Shown one piece after another: positions 6,437 through 12,880 of a stretch of 22,159 nt of DNA (its first letter is position 1; every line of letters begins with the position of its first letter). Below the pieces are notes generated by a model that was not told the origin of the DNA, made no database searches, and worked only from the letters and a program-made list of their open reading frames with translations. This DNA comes from a virus. The stretch is taken from the IMG/VR virus record IMGVR_UViG_3300006870_002710, positions 1 through 22,159 of that record; one strand, written 5' to 3'. The translations under genes were made by a program, and so were the position numbers.

Positions 6437-6445
6437 GCTTTGTGA

Positions 6446-6474
6446 ATTATAACACCCCTCGGGGGTGATGTCAA
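6446..6474 (-). promoter_or_regulatory. Proximal sigma70-type promoter of the outer-membrane gene
   Basis: TTGACA (6469-6474), 17 nt, TATAAT (6446-6451) on the minus strand: a perfect consensus. The spacer contains the inverted repeat CACCCC/GGGGTG (6453-6458 and 6462-6467), a possible operator or cruciform. Transcription should start near 6439. Confidence 0.85.
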
Positions 6475-6536
6475 CAGATTTGATCCGAGTAGTTGAGGGA
6501 TCTCCCATCTGTTGTAATTCGTAACATTGGGTTACG
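6472..6536 (-). promoter_or_regulatory. Hairpin-rich leader from the distal promoter
   Basis: Two structures follow the distal start site. CGTAAC/GTTACG (6520-6525 and 6531-6536) has a 5-nt loop. A long nested hairpin has outer arms CAACAGAT/ATCTGTTG (6472-6479 and 6507-6514) and inner arms GATCC/GGATC (6482-6486 and 6498-6502). One outer arm overlaps the -35 box of the proximal promoter. Confidence 0.5.
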
Positions 6537-6547
6537 ACTCATTATTT

Positions 6548-6576
6548 AGTATAGTTTAACTTGAACATTTTGTCAA
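6548..6576 (-). promoter_or_regulatory. Distal sigma70-type promoter of the outer-membrane gene
   Basis: TTGACA (6571-6576), 17 nt, TATACT (6548-6553) on the minus strand. Start expected near 6541, giving a leader of about 170 nt. The sequence TATACTAAATAA is identical to that at the psbA promoter. The -35 box begins two nt after the stop codon of the preceding hli gene. Confidence 0.85.
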
Positions 6577-6578
6577 GT

Positions 6579-6698
6579 TCACCACACTCCAGGAATAATT
6601 TGGCCAGTGGTGGCATAGGTTCCGACAGCGATGACGAAACCAAGCATGGCGAGACGAGAATTTAGAATCTCAGCCTCAGGGGTCCATCCGAATTTCAT
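6579..6698 (-). CDS. hli: High-light-inducible protein, short form (39 aa)
   Basis: This 39-aa single-helix protein of the chlorophyll a/b-binding superfamily has the HLIP core LNSRLAMLGFVIAVGTYATT, followed by GQIIPGVW. The Glu/Asn-Ser-Arg-x-Ala-Met-Leu-Gly signature at residues 10-20 is the chlorophyll-binding helix. HLIPs bind chlorophyll and protect photosystems under light stress; phage copies are well known. GGAGG lies seven nt before the ATG. The start overlaps the stop of the preceding 49-aa gene as ATGA. It is the last gene of the photosynthesis/redox operon, and the distal promoter of the outer-membrane gene follows directly. Confidence 0.93.
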   Translation of the reverse strand: MKFGWTPEAEILNSRLAMLGFVIAVGTYATTGQIIPGVW

Positions 6699-6844
6699 TG
6701 TTTTTCCTCCAGTGTTTTGTTGTAAATTACTACTTTACCATTTTCGTGAGTGAAGACTAATTCATCATCATGCCCCCAACAAAGTTCTTCGTAGAGAGCA
6801 TTTAATTTTTCCATGTCTTCATAAAGTTGGTTTGGATTAGGCAT
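6695..6844 (-). CDS. Unknown 49-aa acidic protein
   Basis: A 49-aa frame begins MPNPNQLYEDMEKLNALYEE and ends YNKTLEEKQ. It is acidic and probably has an N-terminal amphipathic helix followed by a short beta pair (DELVFTHENGKVVIY). The start overlaps the end of the thioredoxin-like gene by eight nt, and the stop overlaps the next hli start as ATGA. That exact fit in the chain makes it likely to be real in spite of its length. No family recognised. Confidence 0.75.
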   Translation of the reverse strand: MPNPNQLYEDMEKLNALYEELCWGHDDELVFTHENGKVVIYNKTLEEKQ

Positions 6845-7127
6845 ACTTTTCGACTAAACTTTTAATGTTCTGAGTAATTCCCATACCACCAACTTTTTCT
6901 TCTAGTTTGATACCATCAGCATCGGTGACGATAAGAACAGGAGTGGCTGTCACTCCATATTTTTTTGCCAGATCAAGATTTTCCTGTGGAATAGGAACAT
7001 CACTAAAGTCTTCTAAGTCAATCTTTTCGATCATACTTGTATCAACCTTAATGGAACTGAAGTATTTGTCCACTAAGGCACATGGACCACAGGATTTTTT
7101 AGAAAAAAGATAAAACTTATTTGACAT
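6837..7127 (-). CDS. Thioredoxin-like / glutaredoxin-like protein
   Basis: The 96-aa protein has the thioredoxin active site Cys-Gly-Pro-Cys at residues 13-16 (SKKSCGPCALVDKYF) and the cis-proline region ATPVLIV, followed by the final strand-helix (GGMGITQNIKSLVEKY). It should catalyse dithiol-disulfide exchange in the cytoplasm. It sits three genes after the ferredoxin, so electrons for reduction may come from the photosynthetic chain through ferredoxin-thioredoxin reductase; that link is inference. AAGG lies five nt before the ATG. The start overlaps the preceding gene by 11 nt. Confidence 0.85.
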   Translation of the reverse strand: MSNKFYLFSKKSCGPCALVDKYFSSIKVDTSMIEKIDLEDFSDVPIPQENLDLAKKYGVTATPVLIVTDADGIKLEEKVGGMGITQNIKSLVEKYA

Positions 7128-7437
7128 GATGGCCTTTGAGTTCGGGATTTGGTTGCGACTTAGTTAAATCGCGGCGAGATTGGTTTTTGATGATAATGAA
7201 TGCATCTTTGTTAATTTTACGAGTACCAATTGGTGATTGCCACTTCTTATTATACTCTTCACCAACATCAATACCAGAGATCGAAGTTCCTCCAATCTCT
7301 ACAACAATTTCATCATCACTATTCCAGTTTAAAGCTTCAATTAAATCTTGGATACGATCCATGATTCCATTATCTTCCCAGGCAAAAAACTCATCTTTGT
7401 TTTTTGTCCAATCACTTTTAGGAATATCATTAATCAT
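7117..7437 (-). CDS. Unknown 106-aa protein in the redox operon
   Basis: This is a soluble protein without Cys, signal or membrane segment. Recognisable parts are an acidic first half ([19 protein letters not shown]), a probable beta region ([20 protein letters not shown]) and a basic, disordered-looking tail ([18 protein letters not shown]). Its start overlaps the ferredoxin stop as ATGA and its end overlaps the thioredoxin-like gene. The position between two electron carriers suggests a connected role, but nothing in the sequence says which. Confidence 0.75.
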   Translation of the reverse strand: MINDIPKSDWTKNKDEFFAWEDNGIMDRIQDLIEALNWNSDDEIVVEIGGTSISGIDVGEEYNKKWQSPIGTRKINKDAFIIIKNQSRRDLTKSQPNPELKGHHVK

Positions 7438-7727
7438 AAGTTTTCTTCTTGCTCAGTGAGAATCACACAGTCGCTGGTGGGATATGCCACACAGGTCAGG
7501 ACCCAACCCTCTTCAACTTGATCATCATCAAGGAAAGATTGCTCCTCATTGTCTACGGTGCCAGAGATAAGTTTCCCTGCACAAGCACTACAAGCGCCTG
7601 CTTTGCATGAAGAAGGAAGATCAACACCAGCCTCCTCAGCTGCCTCAAGAATGTACTGATCATCAGGACACTCGATTTTAGTTTCGGTGCCATCGGGAGA
7701 TTGGAGAGTAATACTGTAGATAGTCAT
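7434..7727 (-). CDS. petF: Plant-type [2Fe-2S] ferredoxin
   Basis: This 97-aa ferredoxin has cluster ligands Cys41, Cys46, Cys49 and Cys79 in the usual CxxxxCxxC...C spacing ([14 protein letters not shown] and LTCVAYP). It carries electrons from photosystem I to soluble reductases; cyanophage ferredoxins are known to support bilin and other reductases. I chose the ATG at 7727 because the stop of the 28-aa membrane gene overlaps it as TGATG and the protein then starts [13 protein letters not shown] like other ferredoxins. An upstream in-frame start at 7742 would add five residues. Confidence 0.97.
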   Translation of the reverse strand: MTIYSITLQSPDGTETKIECPDDQYILEAAEEAGVDLPSSCKAGACSACAGKLISGTVDNEEQSFLDDDQVEEGWVLTCVAYPTSDCVILTEQEENL

Positions 7728-7813
7728 CAGTAAGTTTCGCAAAGTTTTTCAACAGAAATTGCCAGTAGAACAAAGAATGAAATACTGGTAATGGTGAAGA
7801 TGGACTCGGCCAT
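7727..7813 (-). CDS. 28-aa single-helix membrane peptide between hli and petF
   Basis: A very short frame encodes a peptide starting [14 protein letters not shown] with one hydrophobic helix (about residues 5-20) and a short polar tail ending EKLCETY. Its ATG overlaps the hli stop as TAATG and its TGA overlaps the ferredoxin ATG as TGATG, so it fills the gap exactly. The size and topology match the small single-helix subunits of photosystems and cytochrome b6f, but I cannot match it to PsbM, PsbT, PetG, PetN or another known one. Confidence 0.7.
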   Translation of the reverse strand: MAESIFTITSISFFVLLAISVEKLCETY

Positions 7814-8022
7814 TATACAATACCAAAGAACAAATTTCCAGTCAGAGCATAAGAAATAGAACCAGCAATAATCCCAAGCATAGCCCAGCGACCATTTGCC
7901 TTCTCTGCTTTCTCGGCATATGGTTCAATACCATAGCGATCAAGATCTTCTTTAGTCATATACATGGAAGGTTCTTTGGCAAACATATTGATTTGCCCGA
8001 ACTCGTTTTTTGTTACAGTCAT
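7813..8022 (-). CDS. hli: High-light-inducible protein, 69 aa
   Basis: This HLIP has the chlorophyll-binding helix EKANGRWAMLGIIAGSISYA at residues 41-60 and ends TGNLFFGIV. A longer soluble N-terminus with YMTKEDLDRYGIEPYAEK precedes it. I start it at 8022 (MTVTKNEFGQ). The frame is open further upstream to 8124, but those codons lie within the promoter and the preceding glycosyltransferase gene. No clear Shine-Dalgarno precedes this ATG. It is the first gene of the seven-gene photosynthesis/redox operon. HLIPs protect photosystems by binding chlorophyll and quenching excess energy. Confidence 0.95.
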   Translation of the reverse strand: MTVTKNEFGQINMFAKEPSMYMTKEDLDRYGIEPYAEKAEKANGRWAMLGIIAGSISYALTGNLFFGIV

Positions 8023-8049
8023 AATGATTTGTAAAGAACTGTTACAAAG

Positions 8050-8078
8050 AGTATATAGCAAATCTAAAGTTTTGTCAA
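8050..8078 (-). promoter_or_regulatory. Sigma70-type promoter of the hli-petF operon
   Basis: TTGACA (8073-8078), 17 nt, TATACT (8050-8055) on the minus strand. Start expected near 8043. The stop codon TGA of the GT25-like gene lies inside the -35 box, so the two operons abut with no spare bases and no visible terminator. Confidence 0.85.
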
Positions 8079-8863
8079 GAATTTTGTTCTGGTGGAAGTG
8101 TGCCATAGAACGGATCATATTCAAAGAATGGGTTCCAGTCTTCTATTTGGGACGATGAAGTTTTCCAAAAATCCCAGAGTCCATTATAACTCCCTTTATG
8201 GAATACATCAATATGAATGTCATGGATATCTGACCCAAGATCAATCTTGTATAGAAACAAAGGAATAGCAAATGTATTTCCAGAGTTATAAATCAAATCA
8301 TCAGCTACTGCTCTTGGTTTAACACCTTGATCCAATTTAAACTTGTCATCTCTACAATGAAGTTTTACGAGTTTCTGAGCATGGTGTCTGGTAATTAAAT
8401 AGCAGGCAGTCGAAAAATCATTTACAAACCTCTTATGGAGTCGCACAGTGACTTGCTGTGGATTGATGATTGCTAATTGAATAACATCAAAGTCATATGG
8501 GAGTTTTGATTCAAATTGTTTCCATGTGAATCCCCAATGTCTAACACACTCAAGATCACAATCATCTTCCATCATGATTAGATAATCATCATCACTGGTC
8601 TCAAGCCATTGCTTTAAGGCCTTAAGATGGGAAGTTGTGCATCCAATTTCACCAGAACTCATATTCTCTGGGTAACGACCTGTGAGAATGCTACTTAGAT
8701 CATCATCACGACCATCGCAAGCTGAAATTCTGGTATAGTTTTCAATACCCCAATATTCAAACTGACCCTCCATATACCTACGACGATCTTCCTTATCATC
8801 AAGGTTGATATAATAAATCTGAGGAATTCCCTTCAGTTTAAAAGTTGATTTATTCTTATCCAT
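8075..8863 (-). CDS. GT25-like (LPS galactosyltransferase-type) glycosyltransferase
   Basis: The 262-aa protein has the N-terminal family signature QIYYINLDDKEDRRRYM (residues 15-31) and SSGEIGCTTSHLKAL. An acidic EDDCD at residues 99-103 (YLIMMEDDCDLE) corresponds to the metal/nucleotide-binding DxD region. Family 25 enzymes transfer galactose or other hexoses in lipooligosaccharide (LgtB/Lex-type) or collagen glycosylation. Here it is the last gene of the glycan operon and probably acts late in assembly. The start is one nt after the GT11 stop (TGATATG). Donor and acceptor cannot be read from the sequence. Confidence 0.88.
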   Translation of the reverse strand: MDKNKSTFKLKGIPQIYYINLDDKEDRRRYMEGQFEYWGIENYTRISACDGRDDDLSSILTGRYPENMSSGEIGCTTSHLKALKQWLETSDDDYLIMMEDDCDLECVRHWGFTWKQFESKLPYDFDVIQLAIINPQQVTVRLHKRFVNDFSTACYLITRHHAQKLVKLHCRDDKFKLDQGVKPRAVADDLIYNSGNTFAIPLFLYKIDLGSDIHDIHIDVFHKGSYNGLWDFWKTSSSQIEDWNPFFEYDPFYGTLPPEQNS

Positions 8864-8864
8864 A

Positions 8865-9665
8865 TCAATTAGAATCCAATTGCTTCCAGTTTTGAGGGAT
8901 CAAATCTGTTAGAGATTTATCTTTATTGTTTGGACCAAACCATTTCATTGGTGCAATAACATCATCGGATCCAGATAGCCATGCACCCCACCATGAGAAT
9001 GATGAGTTGGCAATGATATGTGTCTTACACATTGACATTAGGCAAAGATCAAGACGATTGTCATTGGTTTCAGAGATACAGAACCTATCATCCTCAAACA
9101 ATTTTTGTTCTACACACCATTGTGGATCATCAGAGAAGACAAGAACCTGACGATCTGGTTCAAATTCATTCAGGGCCTTTTCGTAATAATCCATACCCAA
9201 ATTATAATGATTGCCACTGTTCTGAAGATAATCGGTTCTTCTTACATGAAGTGAGATTGGATTATCCCATTGAAAGATTTCTTGGCAGGGAGTACGAATC
9301 TCTTCTCGGAAAGTAAAGTCTTCTCTAATACTTGCTTCAATATGTTTGAAATATTTTTCGGACTGATAGAATCCCCATAAAGAAACATCATTGGGACATT
9401 GATTGAAAAGAAGTTCATCAAATTCAAATCCCCTTTCTTTTGCAAAGGGAGCATGGCCCATATCCAACATTCCAATATTGGACTTTGGTAGGTGTGGTAG
9501 TTCAAAGACTTCAAAGAGTTGATGTTCATACCACTCATTTTCAAAATTAGATTTTGGAATACCAAAATCATATCCTCTTCTAGCAGCAATGCCTCTCAAT
9601 GAGGCATATTGGAACATCTGATTTCCAAGTCTACCGAGTTGTCCTAGATGATTAAACGCTAGCAT
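8865..9665 (-). CDS. GT11-like alpha-1,2-fucosyltransferase, copy 2
   Basis: This 266-aa protein has GT11 hallmarks: N-terminal GRLGNQMFQYASLRGIA (residues 11-27), the donor-binding LHVRRTDYL (139-147) and IANSSFSWWGAWLSG near residue 220. GT11 enzymes normally move L-fucose from GDP-L-fucose to galactose in O-antigens and blood-group-like glycans. It is paralogous to the gene at 10458-11300 but clearly diverged in the middle. It overlaps the preceding GT-A gene by 14 nt. A GDP-mannose 3,5-epimerase-like enzyme heads the same operon, so the donor could be GDP-L-galactose instead of GDP-L-fucose; that is inference. Confidence 0.92.
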   Translation of the reverse strand: MLAFNHLGQLGRLGNQMFQYASLRGIAARRGYDFGIPKSNFENEWYEHQLFEVFELPHLPKSNIGMLDMGHAPFAKERGFEFDELLFNQCPNDVSLWGFYQSEKYFKHIEASIREDFTFREEIRTPCQEIFQWDNPISLHVRRTDYLQNSGNHYNLGMDYYEKALNEFEPDRQVLVFSDDPQWCVEQKLFEDDRFCISETNDNRLDLCLMSMCKTHIIANSSFSWWGAWLSGSDDVIAPMKWFGPNNKDKSLTDLIPQNWKQLDSN

Positions 9666-10458
9666 TTCGATTCTTCAGGTATGGTACATTTTGATAATAT
9701 GAAACTAGTTGTTCCTTTGGAGTATTTCTAAGTCTCTGCCAGAGTTGGTGATTCTCCATAAACTTTGGATTATTATAATGAGAATTATGAGTTCTGCCAT
9801 GTTCAAAATGCCAGATAGGGCCATCAATTCTACCAACTCTATATCCTAAAGCATTGAATCTATAATAGAATTCACAGTCCTCAGCACCCCAGGAAATAAA
9901 TTCTTCATTCCATAGACCACCTTTGATGACAGATTCTCTATTATAAAATTGAGTCCATCCAATCGTCGAAGATTCTGTCCTACACTGATCTGAAATGACA
10001 TCTAAATTGTGGCCAGAGTTAATAAATTTCTCAAACACTTCCATGGGATAGTTGACTTGATATTGCCATACCCCACATCCATAAGGATACACAACATCAA
10101 TCTGATCATTTACTATCGCTTCATATGCAGATAAATGTGATGAAATTGGATATACAACATCAACATCATGACTACAGACAACTTTAGTATCCGTCATAAG
10201 AATGAGATCATTTAAGATTCTAGTCTTATGAAATAGATTATCAGAACTCTCCTCAAAGACATGAGTCAGATTGTCAGTTGGAACAATCTTTTTAATTTCA
10301 GGAAGTGCTCTAAACTTAAAGGTTGAACGAGTATCAACTTCCTTTACAATTACTTTTGCTTTTGGAAAAGTTCTAAGAAGATAACTTACAGAAGTAATAA
10401 TATTTTTTAGCCTGTCCTCCGATTCAATTCGACAGGGCATGATATATGTTAAGTCCAT
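9652..10458 (-). CDS. GT-A glycosyltransferase (galactosyltransferase C-terminal type)
   Basis: The 268-aa protein has a GT-A fold layout. It starts MDLTYIMPCRIESEDRL, has an SHDVDVVYP motif (Asp98 and Asp100 as the DxD pair) and the acceptor-site block GGLWNEEFISWGAEDCEFYYR (Trp190-Gly-Ala-Glu-Asp194). That block is typical of the GT7 C-terminal / chondroitin-polymerase-like family. The start has GGAGG four nt upstream and overlaps the GT11 stop as TAATG. It should transfer a nucleotide-activated hexose in the cytoplasm as one step of the operon's glycan. Confidence 0.88.
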   Translation of the reverse strand: MDLTYIMPCRIESEDRLKNIITSVSYLLRTFPKAKVIVKEVDTRSTFKFRALPEIKKIVPTDNLTHVFEESSDNLFHKTRILNDLILMTDTKVVCSHDVDVVYPISSHLSAYEAIVNDQIDVVYPYGCGVWQYQVNYPMEVFEKFINSGHNLDVISDQCRTESSTIGWTQFYNRESVIKGGLWNEEFISWGAEDCEFYYRFNALGYRVGRIDGPIWHFEHGRTHNSHYNNPKFMENHQLWQRLRNTPKEQLVSYYQNVPYLKNRNASV

Positions 10459-11300
10459 TAAACCTCCATTTCAATCCACGATTCGGGAAGAAGATCACTC
10501 ATATCGTAATCATTGTATCTAGGTCCAAACCAAGGCTTGGGAGCAATGACTTTACCTCTACCATTTTGCAACCATGCACCCCACCAACTCATGGAACTAT
10601 TTGCAATGATAGCACCAGAGCAAAGACTCATCATACAAAGATCATAATAAGGAACCCATGATTGAACTCTACCATCGTTAGTATCTGATGTATGTTCATA
10701 CAACATATTACCTTCAGACATCAAAAATCGATCATCGGTAAAGTTTGATCTACACCATTCAAGATCATCAGAGAATACAAAAACAGAAACATCATCTGGA
10801 AATTCTTTTAGGGCCTTCTCATAATATGAGATAGGACAGACAGGATGGTTTTCTGGTTGTCTGACATAATCACCACGACGAACATGAAGAAAAATAGGAT
10901 TCTCATACTGAGAAATAATTTCTTCACATGGTTTTAGAATATCTTCTTTGAATGTAAAATCTTTACGGATAATTTCTTCAGCATTTTTAAAATACTTTTC
11001 CGTCTGGAAGTAATCATGTAGATTTACATTATCTGGGCAACCATTAAAAAAGTTTTCATTGAAATGAAAACACCCAGTGGCTACATTTTGCACACCTTGT
11101 TTATATCCAAGGTTTTGTTTGGTGACGGTGCTCATTTCAAAACAGTCAAAAAGACCATAATTTGAGTCACCATAACTATCGGGTGGTGGAATTACCCAAG
11201 AATATCCATTCTGTTTTGCAATACCACGAAGGCCTGCATATTGGAACATCTGGTTGCCTAAACGACCATTAGATCCCAATCTATTATAACTAATTGTCAT
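10458..11300 (-). CDS. GT11-like alpha-1,2-fucosyltransferase, copy 1
   Basis: The 280-aa protein begins MTISYNRLGSNGRLGNQMFQYAG; the GT11 signature follows with LHVRRGDYV and IANSSMSWWGAWLQNG, then VIAPKPWFGP. These are the donor-binding motifs of alpha-1,2- and alpha-1,6-fucosyltransferases that use GDP-sugars. It resembles the second GT11 gene (8865-9665) throughout, so the two arose by duplication or came in together; different acceptors are likely. AGGAG lies four nt before the ATG, and the cupin stop overlaps it as TGATG. Confidence 0.92.
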   Translation of the reverse strand: MTISYNRLGSNGRLGNQMFQYAGLRGIAKQNGYSWVIPPPDSYGDSNYGLFDCFEMSTVTKQNLGYKQGVQNVATGCFHFNENFFNGCPDNVNLHDYFQTEKYFKNAEEIIRKDFTFKEDILKPCEEIISQYENPIFLHVRRGDYVRQPENHPVCPISYYEKALKEFPDDVSVFVFSDDLEWCRSNFTDDRFLMSEGNMLYEHTSDTNDGRVQSWVPYYDLCMMSLCSGAIIANSSMSWWGAWLQNGRGKVIAPKPWFGPRYNDYDMSDLLPESWIEMEV

Positions 11301-11671
11301 CAGTCTCCTGGTTCAATACGAATACTATCTTCATCAAAATGCTCGGTAGAAAACTCAAACATTTCAGTATCTTCCATGGCATACATTCTATGCCTCATTC
11401 CAGTTGGAACATGAAACTTATCACCTTTTTGTAGGATGGTGACATCGGCTAGATCAATACTATCTTTCCAACCATAGTATACCATAAGTTTTCCACTATG
11501 TACATAAAAAACTTCGTCCTTTACATTGTGATAGTGCCAGGAGCACTGTTTTCCTCTGGCAAACCAAAGGATTTTTCCACAATATAAAGAACTATTTGCC
11601 AACCATTTTTCATAGCCCCATCCCTTTGATACAAATTTAATGGGGTCTTCAGGAGAAGAAGTCATTTGCAT
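11300..11671 (-). CDS. Cupin-fold protein, sugar-phosphate isomerase-like
   Basis: This 123-aa single-domain cupin has metal-ligand candidates His46, His48, Glu53 and His94 (CSWHYHNVKDEVFYVHSG and PTGMRHRMYA). It starts with WGYEKWLANSSLYCGKIL, as in type-II mannose-6-phosphate isomerase C-terminal cupins and related sugar isomerases. In this operon it may isomerise or epimerise a sugar or sugar phosphate, or be a metal-binding accessory. AAAGGA lies four nt before the ATG; an ATG two codons later is equally well spaced. The gene overlaps the HAD gene by 23 nt. Confidence 0.85.
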   Translation of the reverse strand: MQMTSSPEDPIKFVSKGWGYEKWLANSSLYCGKILWFARGKQCSWHYHNVKDEVFYVHSGKLMVYYGWKDSIDLADVTILQKGDKFHVPTGMRHRMYAMEDTEMFEFSTEHFDEDSIRIEPGD

Positions 11672-11972
11672 TCATTCCTTTATCGTCAATGTAATGATCG
11701 CCAGATGGCTTACCTAGATGAAGTTCATGATACTTGCACCCCCAAGATTTTAATTGGGAGTCCGTAAAGTTGTAGAATTCTTTCTCTGCCAATTCGCGAG
11801 AGTTGTCAAATCTACCCATACCTCTAGCAGTCAAATAGACAATATAATGCCCTTCATCATATAGTTTATTTATTACCTTGATTCTATCGAATCTAGGAAT
11901 AGCATGACTATATCGGCCTTCACCAGCACCAGGAAAACAGATTGTACCATCAATGTCAATGACATAACGCAT
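11649..11972 (-). CDS. HAD-family phosphatase, capsule-biosynthesis type
   Basis: The 107-aa protein has the HAD nucleophile motif DIDGTIC (Asp6, Asp8), the threonine motif in YLTARGM and the final acidic motif YIDDKGM, with LGKP before it. HAD enzymes of this short class are common in polysaccharide operons and act on sugar phosphates. The sequence agrees with DIDGTIC proteins beside nucleotidyltransferases. It could serve the role GmhB plays in heptose synthesis, but it is not closely GmhB-like. I start at ATG 11972, which overlaps the preceding stop (TGATG) and follows GGAGGTG. In-frame GTG codons upstream are less likely. Confidence 0.85.
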   Translation of the reverse strand: MRYVIDIDGTICFPGAGEGRYSHAIPRFDRIKVINKLYDEGHYIVYLTARGMGRFDNSRELAEKEFYNFTDSQLKSWGCKYHELHLGKPSGDHYIDDKGMNANDFFS

Positions 11973-12880
11973 CACTTGAAACACCTCCGATATGCCTCAT
12001 AGAAGTCAACAGTTTCCTGAGGAACATACTGCTTCCATAGATTCAGATTGTATAAAAGATCTTGAGTATAACGATAACCGATAATCTCTTTCTCTAAGTT
12101 AGTCACAAGATCCTGTACATTACGATCTTGATAGACAGATGCTTTGTTATATACAACACTCTGAGGGAACTTAAGTTGTGCGATATAACCACCCCAAATA
12201 TCATCCATACGACCAACATGAGGAAGAACAGTATAGTATGGAATCACTTCACGGGCCAAGAAAGTATTCTGACTGTTAAATGGTGAGATACAGTTAGAAC
12301 CATATGGTTTCTCAACATTGAACTTGACACATGGTTTCATTGACAGACGTGCCATTGCATCAATGTCAGGATCACCATCCCATAGATCAGCCTGAATTAG
12401 AACCTTGCGTTCATCTTTTCCAACATATCTTGTATCGCGACGATGTGGAACCTGTTGAATTGGAAATCCACGGTGCCATAGTTCTGGATAGTTTGTAACA
12501 GATAGTGGATCGAATACTTCGGTTGGAGATTCATATAGATCCATCTCAATGGTCTTACCAACTAGAAGATCCTTTCCCCAATCTTCACAGGGGATATTAT
12601 CATCATCTACGGTTGCAATAACATCGGCACCCTGTTCATATGCATAAACAAAACCAATATTCCTACGTTGAATGCTATTCCAACCAATAGTGTCCGATAG
12701 CTCTTTCCAACCGTGCTCCTGCATGTCTGGAGACAGGTACACACAGTTTAATTCTTTGTATAGGTGATGTGGGGTCTTTTTATCTCCAACGACCACCAGG
12801 GTCCACCCAGGCATCGCAGAGAAGTTCATGGTTGCCCGTGTGGGCTTATTGATTGTGGTTGTTACGATAAATTTTTTCAT
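11972..12880 (-). CDS. DUF288/STELLO-like glycosyltransferase
   Basis: The 302-aa protein begins MKKFIVTTTINKPTRATMNF and then has GWTLVVVGDKKTP, IGWNSIQRRNIGFVYAYEQG and the acidic VDDDNIP (residues 91-97), with GRMDDIWGGYIAQ further on. This order matches the DUF288 (STELLO) proteins, which are related to UDP-arabinose mutases and reversibly glycosylated proteins (GT75). The DDD triad probably binds the metal-nucleotide. Its substrate is unknown. It overlaps the preceding gene as ATGA. No strong Shine-Dalgarno is seen, so coupling to upstream translation is likely. Confidence 0.82.
   Translation of the reverse strand: MKKFIVTTTINKPTRATMNFSAMPGWTLVVVGDKKTPHHLYKELNCVYLSPDMQEHGWKELSDTIGWNSIQRRNIGFVYAYEQGADVIATVDDDNIPCEDWGKDLLVGKTIEMDLYESPTEVFDPLSVTNYPELWHRGFPIQQVPHRRDTRYVGKDERKVLIQADLWDGDPDIDAMARLSMKPCVKFNVEKPYGSNCISPFNSQNTFLAREVIPYYTVLPHVGRMDDIWGGYIAQLKFPQSVVYNKASVYQDRNVQDLVTNLEKEIIGYRYTQDLLYNLNLWKQYVPQETVDFYEAYRRCFK

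Noticed and set aside
6388-6445. Functional tRNA gene on the plus strand
   Set aside because: The T-arm-like piece lacks a pairing acceptor stem and a D arm, and the loop is eight rather than seven bases.
8023-8124. N-terminal extension of the 69-aa hli product
   Set aside because: The extra codons contain the consensus promoter and the end of the GT25-like gene.
9242-9589. 115-aa frame inside the second GT11 gene
   Set aside because: It is a second-frame shadow of a well-conserved gene without start signals.
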